A DNA stretch of 64,000 nucleotides from DATBLE01 sp963719325 (GCA_963719325.1 CAVRBW010000003.1:1-64000), one strand, 5' to 3'. Counted from the stretch's first letter, positions 14,733 through 25,243 are shown. A program made the numbers and translations. Notes: generated from the sequence alone by a model not told the origin.

Positions 14733-16178
14733 TTACGGAAGCTTTACGAGGGTTTGTCCGGACATCTCCTGCGGCTGAGGGATGCCCAGCAAGTCGAGCG
14801 CGGTCGGAACGAGGTCGGAAAGCTCGCCGCCGTCGCGCACCTCCGCCCCGGCCAGGGTGACGATCAGCGGGACGGGATTCGTCGTGTGCGCCGTATGCGG
14901 GCTGACACCGTCCTCCGCCAGCATCGTCTCCGCGTTCCCGTGGTCGGCGGTGACGAGCATCACGCCTCCCGCCCGCGCGACGCCAGAAGCGACCCGGCCG
15001 AGGCAGCGGTCGGTCGTCTGGACAGCGGTGGTTGCCGCCGGAATCGAGCCTGTGTGCCCGACCATGTCCGGGTTCGCGAAGTTGACGATGCCGAAGCGAT
15101 ACCCGTTGCCGATCTCGGCCGCGAACCGCGCAGCCACCTCCGGTGCGGACATCTCGGGCTTCTTGTCGTACGTGCCGACGTCGCGAGGCGACGGAACGAG
15201 GATCCGCGTCTCGCCGGGCCACTCCTCTTCGCGGCCTCCGTTGAAGAAATAGGTGACGTGCGCGTACTTCTCCGTCTCGGCGCAGTGGAGCTGGCGGGCG
15301 TCCCCCGCGGCGAGGACCTCGGCCATCGTGTTCGGGACGTTCTGCTCCGCGAAGACGACGGGGCAGTCCAGGTCGTCCCGGTACCGCGTCATCGTCGTGA
15401 GATCGAAGCCGGCCTCGAGGAGCTTCTGGCTCAACTGCCGGCCCCGGTCGGGGCGGAAGTTGAAGAAGACGACGGCGTCGCCGGGCTCGATCCCGGGGCG
15501 GCCCTCGAAGTGCATCGGTTCGATGAACTCGTCCGTGACGCCCGCGTCGTACTGCTGTTGCACGTACGTCACAGGGACTGTCCCTGTGACCGGCCTGGAA
15601 TCGACGATCGCCTCGAGTGCGCGTTGCGTGCGCTCCCACCGTGCGTCCCGGTCCATTGCGTAGTAGCGGCCGGAAATGCTGGCGATCCGTTCGGCCGGCA
15701 CCTCGGCGAGATCGTCGACCGCGGAATGCGGCGAGACGTCGCGGCCGTCCGTGAAGGCGTGGATCCAGGTCTTCTCGGGTGCGAAACGCAGCAAGGCGCG
15801 GAGGTGCTCGATGTGCGAGTGGACGCCGCCGTAGGAAACGAGCCCGAGCAGGTGCACGTTCGCACCGCGCTCGAACGCCGAGCGCAGGACGGCGTTCTCG
15901 AAGAACGAGCCGTCCTCGATCGCCTTGTTCACGCGCATCAGGTCCTGGTAGAGGATCCGCCCCGAGCCGATCGTCAGGTGGCCGACCTCGGAGTTGCCCA
16001 TCTGCGCCGGCGGCAGCCCGACGGCCTCGCCCGAGGCCTTCAGCGTCGTGTGCGGGTACTCGGCCCAGAGCCGGTCGAACACGGGCGTCTGGGCGAGGTC
16101 GACGGCGTTCCCCGGCCCCGGCGGCGCACAGCCCCAGCCGTCGAGGATCACGAGCGCGACAAGTGGGACGGGCGTCAG
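14733..16178 (-). CDS. gpmI: Cofactor-independent phosphoglycerate mutase
   Basis: About 481 residues. It interconverts 3- and 2-phosphoglycerate and uses two Mn ions. Motifs: VILDGWGCAPPG, MGNSEVGHLTIGSGR with the catalytic Ser, HAFTDGRD, FFNFRPDRGRQ, NFANPDMVGHTG, VTADHGNAE and PHTAHTTNPVP. The start is odd: conserved residues PVPLVALVILDGWG run upstream of the first in-frame GTG (16151) to a CTG at 16178. That CTG overlaps the tpiA stop as CTGA and follows GAGGGGCAGAGG, so I choose CTG. It is coupled to tpiA in the glycolytic cluster. A perfect palindrome sits inside the gene at 15568-15590. Confidence 0.93.
   Translation of the reverse strand: MTPVPLVALVILDGWGCAPPGPGNAVDLAQTPVFDRLWAEYPHTTLKASGEAVGLPPAQMGNSEVGHLTIGSGRILYQDLMRVNKAIEDGSFFENAVLRSAFERGANVHLLGLVSYGGVHSHIEHLRALLRFAPEKTWIHAFTDGRDVSPHSAVDDLAEVPAERIASISGRYYAMDRDARWERTQRALEAIVDSRPVTGTVPVTYVQQQYDAGVTDEFIEPMHFEGRPGIEPGDAVVFFNFRPDRGRQLSQKLLEAGFDLTTMTRYRDDLDCPVVFAEQNVPNTMAEVLAAGDARQLHCAETEKYAHVTYFFNGGREEEWPGETRILVPSPRDVGTYDKKPEMSAPEVAARFAAEIGNGYRFGIVNFANPDMVGHTGSIPAATTAVQTTDRCLGRVASGVARAGGVMLVTADHGNAETMLAEDGVSPHTAHTTNPVPLIVTLAGAEVRDGGELSDLVPTALDLLGIPQPQEMSGQTLVKLP
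15568..15590. repeat. Perfect 10-bp-arm palindrome inside gpmI
   Basis: GTCACAGGGA (15568-15577), CTG, TCCCTGTGAC (15581-15590). It codes PVTGTVPVTY in a variable loop of GpmI, so it may be a small palindromic element tolerated in frame. It resembles the GTGACAG/CTGTCAC core of the stem at 7942-7975. Confidence 0.6.
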
Positions 16179-16885
16179 CCTCTGCCCCTCGACGCAGCTT
16201 CGACGATCGCCGCGAAGGAGTCGACCTCCAGCGAGGCGCCGCCGACGAGCGCGCCGTCGATGTCCGGCTGAGCGAGCAGCTCGGCAGCGTTGTCGGGCTT
16301 GACCGAGCCGCCGTACAGGATCGGAACGTCGATGAGGCTTCGGATGAACGCGTGTGCCTCCTGCGCCTGCTCGGGGGTCGCGGTCTTTCCGGTCCCGATC
16401 GCCCACACGGGCTCGTACGCGATCACGAGCTGGTCGTGCGGCTCGAGCACGGATGCCTGGCGGCCGAGCACCGCCTCGGTCTCGCCTCGCTCGCGCTCCT
16501 GCTCGGTCTCGCCGATGCAGGCGATCACCGACAGGCCCGCGGCGAGCGCCGCGGTCGTTCGACGGGCCACGTCCATGTCGGTCTCGCCGAAGTGCTGGCG
16601 CCGCTCGGAGTGGCCGACGATCGCGCCGTAGACGCCGAGCTCGCGAAGCATCCCGGGAGCAACCTCCCCGGTGAACGCGCCCTGCTCCTCCCAGTGGACG
16701 TTCTGCGCAGCGACCGCGATCTCGGTGCCCGCCAGCGCCTGCACGGCGGCGGCCAGCGAGGGAAACGGCGGGCAGACCGCGACGTCGACGTCATCGAGCT
16801 CCGCCAGCCGCTCTCGCAGTGCGGCGCAGAACTCGGCGGCCTCGGCCGGCCCCTTGAACATCTTCCAGTTGCCGGCGATCAGCAT
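16175..16885 (-). CDS. tpiA: Triosephosphate isomerase
   Basis: 236 residues from ATG 16885, with GGAAGG upstream. It interconverts dihydroxyacetone phosphate and glyceraldehyde 3-phosphate in the cytoplasm. Signatures: AGNWKMFK (substrate Lys), AAQNVHWEEQGAFTGE, IVGHSERRQHFGE (catalytic His), YEPVWAIGTGKTA (catalytic Glu), and ILYGGSVKPDNAAEL. Slightly shorter than the usual ~250. It lies 34 nt after pgk and its stop overlaps the gpmI start, so gap-pgk-tpiA-gpmI looks like one operon. Confidence 0.97.
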   Translation of the reverse strand: MLIAGNWKMFKGPAEAAEFCAALRERLAELDDVDVAVCPPFPSLAAAVQALAGTEIAVAAQNVHWEEQGAFTGEVAPGMLRELGVYGAIVGHSERRQHFGETDMDVARRTTAALAAGLSVIACIGETEQERERGETEAVLGRQASVLEPHDQLVIAYEPVWAIGTGKTATPEQAQEAHAFIRSLIDVPILYGGSVKPDNAAELLAQPDIDGALVGGASLEVDSFAAIVEAASRGRG

Positions 16886-16919
16886 CGGTGCCTTCCGCCG
16901 CTTCTGGACCTGAGCTTCG

Positions 16920-17963
16920 TCATGCGCTCGGGATCGCCGCCACGCCGGGCAGCTCTTTGCCCTCGAGCAGCTCGAGCGACGCGCCGCCGCCGGTCGAGAC
17001 CCAGCCGATGCGGTCGGCGAGCCCTGCCTCCTCGACCGCCCGCACCGAGTCGCCACCGCCGACGACCGTGTGCGCGTCGGCCTCGGCGACTGCGTGCGCG
17101 ACCGCGTTGGTGCCCTCCGCGAACCGCGGCCACTCGAACACGCCCATCGGGCCGTTCCAGAACACCGTCTTCGCCATCGCGATTCGCTTCGCATAGCCCT
17201 CGCGGGTCTCGGGGCCGATGTCGAGTCCGAGCCAGCCTTCCGGAACTCCGTCGGCCGGGACGACCTTCGACTCGGCGTCCGGCTCGAAGGCCGCCGCCGC
17301 GACGACGTCGCCCGGCAGCTTGACCGGGACGTCGATCGGGTGCTCGCGGATCTCCTCTGCCATCTTTCCTCCGACGAGGACGACGTCGGCGCGCTCGGCG
17401 AGGCTGCGGAGGACGCCAATCTTGTCCTCGACCTTCGCACCCCCGACGATCGCGACGAACGGCCGTGCCGGCTCGTGTAAGAGCCGGCCGAGCTCCTCCA
17501 GCTCTCGCTCGAGCAGCAGGCCCGCGTACGCGGGCAGCAGGTGTGCGACCCCCTCCGTCGAGGCGTGGGCGCGGTGCGCCGAGCCGAACGCGTCGTTGAC
17601 GTAGACGTCCGCCTGCGCCGCGAACTCCTGCGCAAGCTCGGGGTCGTTCTTCGTCTCGCGTGCATCGAAGCGGGTGTTCTCGAGCACGCGCACGCGACCG
17701 TTCGCGCCGAGCAGCTCGCGTAGGCGCGCGGCCACCGGTTCGATCACGAACGCCGGATCGGGTCCTTTCGGCCGGCCGAGATGAGAGCAGATCACGATCT
17801 CCGCTGCCCCACGGTCCAGGAGCAGCTGCAGCGTCGGGAGTGCCGCTCGAATCCGTGTGTCGTCGGCGACACGACCGTTCTCGAGCGGCACGTTGAGATC
17901 GGCGCGGACGAGAACGCGCTTGCCCTCGACGTCCGCGTCACGGACCGAGCGCGGGAGGTTCAC
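16920..17963 (-). CDS. pgk: Phosphoglycerate kinase
   Basis: 347 residues, short for the family (~390). It makes ATP from 1,3-bisphosphoglycerate. Motifs: VLVRADLNVPLENG, CSHLGRPKGPDP, LENTRFDARE, DVYVNDAFGSAHRAHAST, IVGGAKVEDKIGVL, VFWNGPMGVFEWPRFAEGT, VVGGGDSVRAV and VSTGGGASLELLEG. The start is GTG 17963, one base after the gap stop codon, so translation is probably coupled. Confidence 0.97.
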   Translation of the reverse strand: MNLPRSVRDADVEGKRVLVRADLNVPLENGRVADDTRIRAALPTLQLLLDRGAAEIVICSHLGRPKGPDPAFVIEPVAARLRELLGANGRVRVLENTRFDARETKNDPELAQEFAAQADVYVNDAFGSAHRAHASTEGVAHLLPAYAGLLLERELEELGRLLHEPARPFVAIVGGAKVEDKIGVLRSLAERADVVLVGGKMAEEIREHPIDVPVKLPGDVVAAAAFEPDAESKVVPADGVPEGWLGLDIGPETREGYAKRIAMAKTVFWNGPMGVFEWPRFAEGTNAVAHAVAEADAHTVVGGGDSVRAVEEAGLADRIGWVSTGGGASLELLEGKELPGVAAIPSA

Positions 17964-17964
17964 C

Positions 17965-18999
17965 TCAGGCAGTCGCGGCTGCGGCCTCGACCGGGAGCGT
18001 CTCCCCGATCATCGCGATCAGGTCGACGAGCCGGCAGCTGTAGCCCCACTCGTTGTCGTACCAGCCGAAGACCTTCGCCATCGTCCCGTTCGCCATCGTC
18101 AGCGTGCTGTCGAAGATGCACGAGTACGGCGACTGGACGATGTCCGACGAGACGAGCGGATCCTCGGTGAACTGGAGGTACTTGCCGAGCGGCCCGCCCG
18201 CGGCCTGCCGGAACGCCTCGATCACATCGTCCTTCGTGACCTCCTTGCCCAGCCGGACGACGAGGTCGGTGACCGAGCCGGTCGGGACCGGAGCCCGGAC
18301 GGAGATCCCGTCGACCTTGCCCTTCAGCTCGGGCAGAACGAGCCCGATTGCCTTGGCAGCCCCGGTTGACGTGGGGATCAGGTTGATCGCGGCAGCCCGC
18401 GCCCGGCGCAGGTCCTTGTGAGGCAGGTCGAGGATCTGCTGGTCGTTCGTGTAGGCGTGAATCGTCGTCATGAAGCCCTGCTCGATCCCGAAGGCGTCGT
18501 GGATGACCTTCGCCAGCGGCGCCACGCAGTTCGTGGTGCACGAGGCGTTCGAGACGATGTGGTGGACGGCAGGGTCGTACTCCTCGCCGTTCACACCGAG
18601 GACGACGGTCAGATCCGGGTCGTCCGCCGGCGCAGAGATGACAACCTTCTTCGCACCTGCGTCGATGTGCTTCTGCAGGTCGCTCCGCTTCTTGAACCTT
18701 CCGGTCGACTCGAGGACGAGATCGACACCGAGCTCGCTCCACGGCAGCGCAGCCGGGTCCGTCTCGGCAAGCATCTTGATCTCCTGGCCGGCAGCAACGA
18801 TCGAGCCGTCACCGACCTCCACGTCCCGGCCGAGCGGGCCGAGGACCGAGTCGTACCTGAGCAGGTGCGCCATCGTCTTGGCGTCACCGAGATCGTTTGC
18901 CGCCACGATCTCGAAGTCGCCGCCCCGCTCCAGATGCGCCCGGAAGAAGTTGCGCCCGATGCGCCCGAATCCGTTGATTCCTACGCGAACCTTGGCCAT
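17965..18999 (-). CDS. gap: Glyceraldehyde-3-phosphate dehydrogenase
   Basis: 344 residues from ATG 18999, preceded by GGGGGACACGAA. NAD-binding motif INGFGRIGRNFFRA, catalytic SNASCTTNCVAPL, the RARAAAINLIPTSTGAAKAI phosphate site, and WYDNEWGYSCRLVDL. It is the first gene of the gap-pgk-tpiA-gpmI cluster and follows whiA after a 249-bp gap with a hairpin. This is the common actinobacterial order, minus rapZ and yvcK, which are absent here. Confidence 0.97.
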   Translation of the reverse strand: MAKVRVGINGFGRIGRNFFRAHLERGGDFEIVAANDLGDAKTMAHLLRYDSVLGPLGRDVEVGDGSIVAAGQEIKMLAETDPAALPWSELGVDLVLESTGRFKKRSDLQKHIDAGAKKVVISAPADDPDLTVVLGVNGEEYDPAVHHIVSNASCTTNCVAPLAKVIHDAFGIEQGFMTTIHAYTNDQQILDLPHKDLRRARAAAINLIPTSTGAAKAIGLVLPELKGKVDGISVRAPVPTGSVTDLVVRLGKEVTKDDVIEAFRQAAGGPLGKYLQFTEDPLVSSDIVQSPYSCIFDSTLTMANGTMAKVFGWYDNEWGYSCRLVDLIAMIGETLPVEAAAATA

Positions 19000-19248
19000 T
19001 TCGTGTCCCCCGTTCTCGACTCTCTCGCCTTCGAGTGTAACGAGAGCGAAAAGCCACCCACTCAGTAGTCCGCCGCAGTGGACATTCGGAAAATACGGCA
19101 GCAGCGGGCCGGAGGGGAAGCTCCGAGGACGACCTCCCCCTCCGGTTGCACCGCGCTCAGGACCTTGCCGGCAGACGGGGTCTGAATCCGCCGGCGGACG
19201 AGCGCAGACCCGCTACACAACAAGTATGGAGCATCGGACCCCGTAGCG
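19000..19248. other. whiA-gap intergenic region with hairpin 19109-19145
   Basis: No gene is seen. CCGGAGGGG (19109-19117) and CCCCTCCGG (19137-19145) form a stem that could terminate whiA, which ends at 19249. A gap promoter should lie between there and 18999, but I cannot place it with confidence. Confidence 0.5.
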
Positions 19249-20184
19249 CTACGGGCGCCGGTCATCCCCTTCGGAGAGGGCGATCACCCGGGACAGACGC
19301 CTGTGAATCGTCGCCTTGGTCACCGGGGGCCGCGACTTGGCGGCGAGCGCCGCGAGCGTGATCGACGGATGGCGAAGGCGGAGCTCCGCCGCCTCGCGCA
19401 GCTCGAACGGAAGCGTGCCGAGCTGCCCTCGCGCCTCCAGACGGGCGATCGCCGACGCCTGCTCGTGCGCGGCGCGACTCGACCGGACGAGGTTGGCGTG
19501 ATCCGCATTCGCCACGCGATTGGCGCGTGCGCGTGCTTCGGCGACGACGCCATACTCGTCCAGGGCGAGCGCGGCGTCGCCCGCTCCGACCAGCGCCAGC
19601 GCGTCGGCGATCGGCTCGGCCGCCTTCGCGTAGGCAGCGACGTGTCGGCCGCGTTCGTGCAAGCGCAGTGGAACGTCTTCCTGGGCTGCCGCCCAGATGA
19701 CACGCTCTGCTCCGGCTCGGTTCGCCGTGCGGATCTCGAGATGCGGCGTGCGCGGGCCGCTGACCGAGCCGCCACCGAGAAACGCGCCACGCAGGTACGC
19801 CCGTCGGCAACACGCCCGACCGATCACCCGCTTCGGAGGAGCTTCGAGGGGAGCGTGCGCGGCCGACAGGACTCCGGCCTCCACGAGCACCTGGAGCGAG
19901 CGCTTCCCGCCCGGAACGTGGATCTGGTAGCGGGTCCCACCCGACAGCGCCCGCCGCCTGTAGGTCCGGATCTCGGCATCCACGGAAAGTGCCCGAAGGA
20001 GCCCGAACGCACGTCTGGCGACGGCCGACTCGGCCACGTCGAGATGGACGGAGAACTCGCCGTGGCCCCGCAGATGGAGACTGCCCGCGGTATGAAAGAG
20101 CCCCGAGATCTCGGCCAGGCGATCGCAGCCCCGGCGCGGATCGATGCTCGCGAGCTCCCGCCGAACCTCGTCAGAGAAGGGCAT
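19249..20184 (-). CDS. whiA: WhiA developmental transcription regulator
   Basis: 311 residues. WhiA combines a degenerate LAGLIDADG-like N-terminal domain, which has lost nuclease activity, with a C-terminal helix-turn-helix. Here the N-terminal part has CDRLAEISGLFHTAGSLHL and RRAYLRGAFLGGGSVSGP. The C-terminal part has RLRHPSITLAALAA followed by VTKATIHRRLSRVI. In streptomycetes WhiA acts with WhiB in sporulation septation; in other Gram-positives it affects division and metabolism. The ATG at 20184 lies within the last codons of ogt (14-bp overlap). Position next to gap-pgk-tpiA is conserved in Gram-positive bacteria. Confidence 0.93.
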   Translation of the reverse strand: MPFSDEVRRELASIDPRRGCDRLAEISGLFHTAGSLHLRGHGEFSVHLDVAESAVARRAFGLLRALSVDAEIRTYRRRALSGGTRYQIHVPGGKRSLQVLVEAGVLSAAHAPLEAPPKRVIGRACCRRAYLRGAFLGGGSVSGPRTPHLEIRTANRAGAERVIWAAAQEDVPLRLHERGRHVAAYAKAAEPIADALALVGAGDAALALDEYGVVAEARARANRVANADHANLVRSSRAAHEQASAIARLEARGQLGTLPFELREAAELRLRHPSITLAALAAKSRPPVTKATIHRRLSRVIALSEGDDRRP

Positions 20185-20695
20185 GCTCGAGCTCCAAGAG
20201 CCGTCGTTTGTATCCCGTCCCGAGCGAGCCGTACGAGCCCAGGCCGCCCGCAGCGACCACCCGGTGGCAGGGGACGATCAGCGAGAGCCGGTTGCGCGCG
20301 CAGAACGAGCCGGCGGCCCGTTGCGCCTGCGGGTACCCGGCGAGCGCCGCGAGCTCCCCGTAGGTCACGGTCTGCCCGTACGGGACCTCGCGCAGGGTCT
20401 TCGCGACGGCGAGCTGGAACGGCGTGCACCAGTCCAGGTCCACCTCGATGCCGTCGAATGAGGTCGGCTCGCCGCGGAAGTACGCGGCGAGCAGCCGCAC
20501 CACTTCCGGCACGGATCCATCACGATCCCGTTCGCCGGCCTCCGCTAGCGTGAACTCGGGGGCTCCGCTGCCCCCCGGTGGGGGGCTGGTCCGCGGAGCG
20601 GGCAGCTCGTGCCACAGGACGAGCTCCTTCTCGAGCCACAGCTCCCCGACGCCCCAACCGTCGGCCAGGTATCGCACGTGTCGGGCACGGCTCAC
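20171..20695 (-). CDS. ogt: Methylated-DNA-protein-cysteine methyltransferase
   Basis: About 174 residues. It removes alkyl groups from O6-alkylguanine by transfer to its own Cys. The catalytic domain has the family helix-turn-helix (TPFQLAVAKTLREVPYGQTV), YGELAALAGYPQAQRAAG and the acceptor motif IVPCHRVVAAGGLGSYGSL. The N-terminal part (VGELWLEKELVLWHELP) is the less conserved Ogt domain. The start is uncertain: GTG 20695 is chosen, and GTG 20713 is possible. It overlaps whiA downstream. Confidence 0.9.
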   Translation of the reverse strand: MSRARHVRYLADGWGVGELWLEKELVLWHELPAPRTSPPPGGSGAPEFTLAEAGERDRDGSVPEVVRLLAAYFRGEPTSFDGIEVDLDWCTPFQLAVAKTLREVPYGQTVTYGELAALAGYPQAQRAAGSFCARNRLSLIVPCHRVVAAGGLGSYGSLGTGYKRRLLELEHALL

Positions 20696-20775
20696 GCGCC
20701 CACGGTACGCCACGAGCGTGCAGGCGACGCGCAGGCGTCGACCGGCGCCTGCGTATGCCCCGCCGTCGGAGGTAC

Positions 20776-20781
20776 TAGCAT
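20776..20781 (+). promoter_or_regulatory. -10-like TAGCAT 8 nt before pruA start
   Basis: TAGCAT at 20776-20781 is followed by CCTGCGCA and ATG 20790. The GGAGG at 20768 is too far upstream to serve as a normal ribosome site, so leaderless transcription fits better. Confidence 0.5.
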
Positions 20782-20789
20782 CCTGCGCA

Positions 20790-22430
<1,641 letters not shown>

Positions 22431-22524
22431 GACCGGCCTTCATAGGCTTCGGCCGATAGCTCTTCTGGCGCACCGATCAGCACGATGAATTACGCGATCC
22501 TTACGCAGAGCTAACAGCTTCTCA

Positions 22525-22552
22525 TTGACCTCTAACACTCGCTGCCTAGGGT
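22525..22552 (+). promoter_or_regulatory. Consensus-like promoter for a 23-codon frame
   Basis: TTGACC (22525-22530), a 16-bp spacer, and TAGGGT (22547-22552). The -10 hexamer ends 7 nt before ATG 22560. This is the best full -35/-10 pair I see next to a leaderless-type start. Confidence 0.5.
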
Positions 22553-22559
22553 GAGATCC

Positions 22560-22631
22560 ATGCGACTCCTCACCGTAGCTGCCGGGTGGCTGACGATCCT
22601 CGTGCTCGTCCTGCCCGTCAAAGGTTTTTAG
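22560..22631 (+). CDS. Possible 23-residue hydrophobic peptide or truncated signal peptide
   Basis: ATG 22560 opens MRLLTVAAGWLTILVLVLPV-KGF and stops at TAG 22629. The sequence resembles a bare signal peptide or a single membrane helix. It may be a genuine membrane peptide or the 5' remnant of a secreted-protein gene whose body has been lost. The promoter-like pair just upstream argues that it is, or recently was, expressed. The remaining parts of 22431-22649 hold nothing else recognisable. Confidence 0.35.
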   Translation: MRLLTVAAGWLTILVLVLPVKGF

Positions 22632-22649
22632 CTCTCCGCTCGAGCCGTA

Positions 22650-23375
22650 CTAGCGGCGCGTGACGGTGAAAGCCCAGGCGATCGCCGAGGCTTCCCGCCC
22701 GCTGCTGGCGAAGACGACCACAGTGTGCCGCCCTCGATTCAGCGGGGGCTCGAAATTCGCGTAGAGGGTCGAGTTGGACACGGTGCCGGCGACCTTCGGG
22801 TTCGTGGGCTGGCCGTCGAGGTACATGACCGCCGTCCCGCTTCCCGCCGGCCCTTCGACTGCTGCCGCGACCTGACCGACAACGCGCTCGCGGGCGCCGG
22901 GATCGGGGCCGATCGGTCGCACCTTCACCGGCCCGCCCAACTCGAGCTTCCACGCCGCTCCCTCGAGGCGGAGGGCAGCGGCGTAGAGGTCACGCCCCTT
23001 CGACCCCTCGGCGGCTCGCGTGCCGTCGATCGCGACCACACCGAGCTCGGGGGTGATTCGCTCGGAGACGACCACCCGGAAGCGGCGGAAGGAGCCGACG
23101 CCCTCGGCGAACTCGGCCGCGGCGTGTTCGCGGAAGCCCGCCAGAGTCGGGCCGAGCCGTTGACGCGACGATGTCGAAAGCATCCGCCACAACGCTTGGC
23201 TGTGACCGGCGCGGGCCGCGCTGACGAAGGCTTCGATCGCATCCCGCCCGGGATCCGCCGGCGCCGTCGTCGTCGTCCCCGGCGCGTCAGTGGAACTCGC
23301 CCCCGCGCTCTTCCTCCCGCCGCAGCCCGCTGCGAGCATGGCGACGACAGCCGCCAGCGCGAGCGCGCTACGCAC
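22650..23375 (-). CDS. Putative lipoprotein, function unknown
   Basis: 241 residues from GTG 23375. The N-terminus (ALALAAVVAMLAAGCGG) has a lipobox with Cys at ~19, then a Thr/Pro-rich linker. Residues ~40-140 look like a small alpha/beta NTF2-like fold (AIEAFVSAARAGHSQALWRM, then RFRVVVSERITPELGVVAID). The C-terminal ~75 residues are beta-rich (TAVMYLDGQPTNPKVAG, then RGRHTVVVFASSGREASAIA), like an Ig-type domain. These folds are impressions, not assignments. The start overlaps the uvrC stop by 8 bp, so it is likely co-transcribed with uvrC. Confidence 0.7.
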   Translation of the reverse strand: MRSALALAAVVAMLAAGCGGRKSAGASSTDAPGTTTTAPADPGRDAIEAFVSAARAGHSQALWRMLSTSSRQRLGPTLAGFREHAAAEFAEGVGSFRRFRVVVSERITPELGVVAIDGTRAAEGSKGRDLYAAALRLEGAAWKLELGGPVKVRPIGPDPGARERVVGQVAAAVEGPAGSGTAVMYLDGQPTNPKVAGTVSNSTLYANFEPPLNRGRHTVVVFASSGREASAIAWAFTVTRR

Positions 23376-25218
23376 GCCCGGCCTTGTGCAGCTGCGCGTA
23401 GATCGCGCGCGCCGTCTTCGGCGGCACACCGGGCACGCCCTCGAGCTCCTCGCGCGTCGCCTCGAGCAACCGTTCGGTCGATCCGAAGTGGCGGAGCAGG
23501 GCTCTTCGGCGCACCGGCCCGACACCCTGAAGCTCGTCGAAGAGCGAGTCTCGCGCCTTTGCGTCGCGGCGCTGCCGGTGAAACCCGAGTGCGAAACGGT
23601 GCGCCTCGTCCCTGATCCGCTGGAGGAGCTGGAGGCCCGCCGAGTCGCGCGGCAGCACGATCGGCTGCGGACGGCCGGGCACGAAGACTTCTTCCTCGCG
23701 CTTCGCGAGCGAGATCACCGCCACTCGGGGCAGGTCGAAGGCCTGCATGGCCGCCAGCCCCGCCGAAAGCTGCCCCTTGCCCCCGTCGATCACGACCAGG
23801 TTGGGCGCCGCGGCGAAGCTCTCGTCGTACTCCTCGGCGGTCACCTCGCCGAGCCTCGCAAAGCGGCGCGAGACGACCTCGGCGATCGCCGCGAAGTCGT
23901 CCGGACCCTCGAGGCGACGGACGCCGAACTTGCGGTAGTGGGCCTTCTGCGCGACTGCGTCCTGGAAGACGACCATCGAGCCCACCGGCGACTCGTCCTG
24001 GATGTTCGAGATGTCGTAGCACTCGATCCTGATCGGCAGGCTCTCGAGGTTGAGCACCTCCCGCAGCTCCTCGAGCGCCTCGACCCGCCGTAACCGCCGC
24101 TGTTCCGACCGAAGCAACTCCGACCGGACGGCGAGCCGGGCGTTCTGGTCGGCGAGCTCCTGGAGGCGTCGCTTCTCGCCTCGGGCGGGCGCCCGCACCT
24201 CGACACGCGAGCCACGCCGGTCGGAGAGGAATTGCTCGAGCGCCCCGGTATCGCCTGCCTCGGCGGGGACGACGAGCTGCGGCGGGATGCTCGGCGACGA
24301 GCCGTAGTACTCGAGCGCAAAGGCCTCGAGCACGGTGGCCGCATCCTGTCCAGCGACGTTCTCGAGGTGAAACCCGTACCGGTCGACGAGCTTCCCGTCG
24401 CGGAGCGGGAAGATCTGCACCGCTGCCCGGTCTCCCTCGATCGCGATCCCGATCACGTCTACCGTTCCCACTGCGCGCTTGTCGGCTGCTTGGCGCTCGG
24501 CGAGGTGGCGGATCGCGAACAGCCGGTTCCGATAGCGGGCAGCGTCTTCGAAGCGCTCCTCGGCGGCCGCCTCCTGCATCCGCCGCTCGAGATCGCGTAG
24601 CACAGGCCGCGTCTCGCCCGAGAGGAACTCGATCACGCGGTCGATGACCAACCGATACTCGTCTTCTGCGATGTAGCCGACGCACGGGGCCCGACAGCGA
24701 TCGATGTGGTAGTCGAGGCACGGGATCCCCGAGTGCCGCCCCGGCTTCGGCCCCTCGCAGGGCCGGTACTGGAAGACGCGATTCAGGACGTCGAGTGTCT
24801 CGCGCACCTTCTTGGCGTTGGCGTACGGCCCGAAGTACACGACACCACGACGGTGCCGCTCCCGCGTGAACATCACCCGCGGATACTCGTCCTCGACGGT
24901 GACGGCGATGTACGGGAACGACTTGTCGTCGCGCAGACGGATGTTGAAGGGCGGACGGTGGCGCTTGACGAGGTTCTGCTCGACGTGGAGGGCCTCCGCT
25001 TCGGTTCCGGTGACGATCACCTCCAGGTCGTCGATGCGCTCGGCGAGACCCGCCATCTGCATTCGCCCGTCCCCCCCGCGCTGGAAGTACGACCGCACGC
25101 GTGACCTGAGCGACTTGGCCTTGCCGATGTAGAGCACCCGGCCCTCGCCGTCCCGGAAGAGGTACACCCCGGGCTTGGCCGGCAGCGCTTTCAGCTCCGA
25201 CTGAATTCGCTCTTTCAT
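23368..25218 (-). CDS. uvrC: Excinuclease ABC subunit C
   Basis: 616 residues. UvrC makes the dual incisions of nucleotide excision repair after loading by UvrB. Domains in order: GIY-YIG nuclease (KPGVYLFRDGEGRVLYIGKA, residues ~12-95), Cys-rich CxxY region, UVR motif (~200-235, AEERFEDAARYRNRL), RNase H-like nuclease (~370-530, IECYDISNIQ, VVIDGGKGQLSAG), and helix-hairpin-helix end (LFDELQGVGPVRRRALLRHF). ATG 25218 is preceded by GAGG, and TAGCCT ends 9 nt upstream. Confidence 0.97.
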   Translation of the reverse strand: MKERIQSELKALPAKPGVYLFRDGEGRVLYIGKAKSLRSRVRSYFQRGGDGRMQMAGLAERIDDLEVIVTGTEAEALHVEQNLVKRHRPPFNIRLRDDKSFPYIAVTVEDEYPRVMFTRERHRRGVVYFGPYANAKKVRETLDVLNRVFQYRPCEGPKPGRHSGIPCLDYHIDRCRAPCVGYIAEDEYRLVIDRVIEFLSGETRPVLRDLERRMQEAAAEERFEDAARYRNRLFAIRHLAERQAADKRAVGTVDVIGIAIEGDRAAVQIFPLRDGKLVDRYGFHLENVAGQDAATVLEAFALEYYGSSPSIPPQLVVPAEAGDTGALEQFLSDRRGSRVEVRAPARGEKRRLQELADQNARLAVRSELLRSEQRRLRRVEALEELREVLNLESLPIRIECYDISNIQDESPVGSMVVFQDAVAQKAHYRKFGVRRLEGPDDFAAIAEVVSRRFARLGEVTAEEYDESFAAAPNLVVIDGGKGQLSAGLAAMQAFDLPRVAVISLAKREEEVFVPGRPQPIVLPRDSAGLQLLQRIRDEAHRFALGFHRQRRDAKARDSLFDELQGVGPVRRRALLRHFGSTERLLEATREELEGVPGVPPKTARAIYAQLHKAGRA

Positions 25219-25243
25219 TACAACCTCAGGCTATCTTGGGCCC

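Noticed and set aside
19249..20184. WhiA as a second homing endonuclease because of its LAGLIDADG-like domain
   Set aside because: WhiA proteins have this domain without the catalytic acidic residues; genomic context is that of the regulator.
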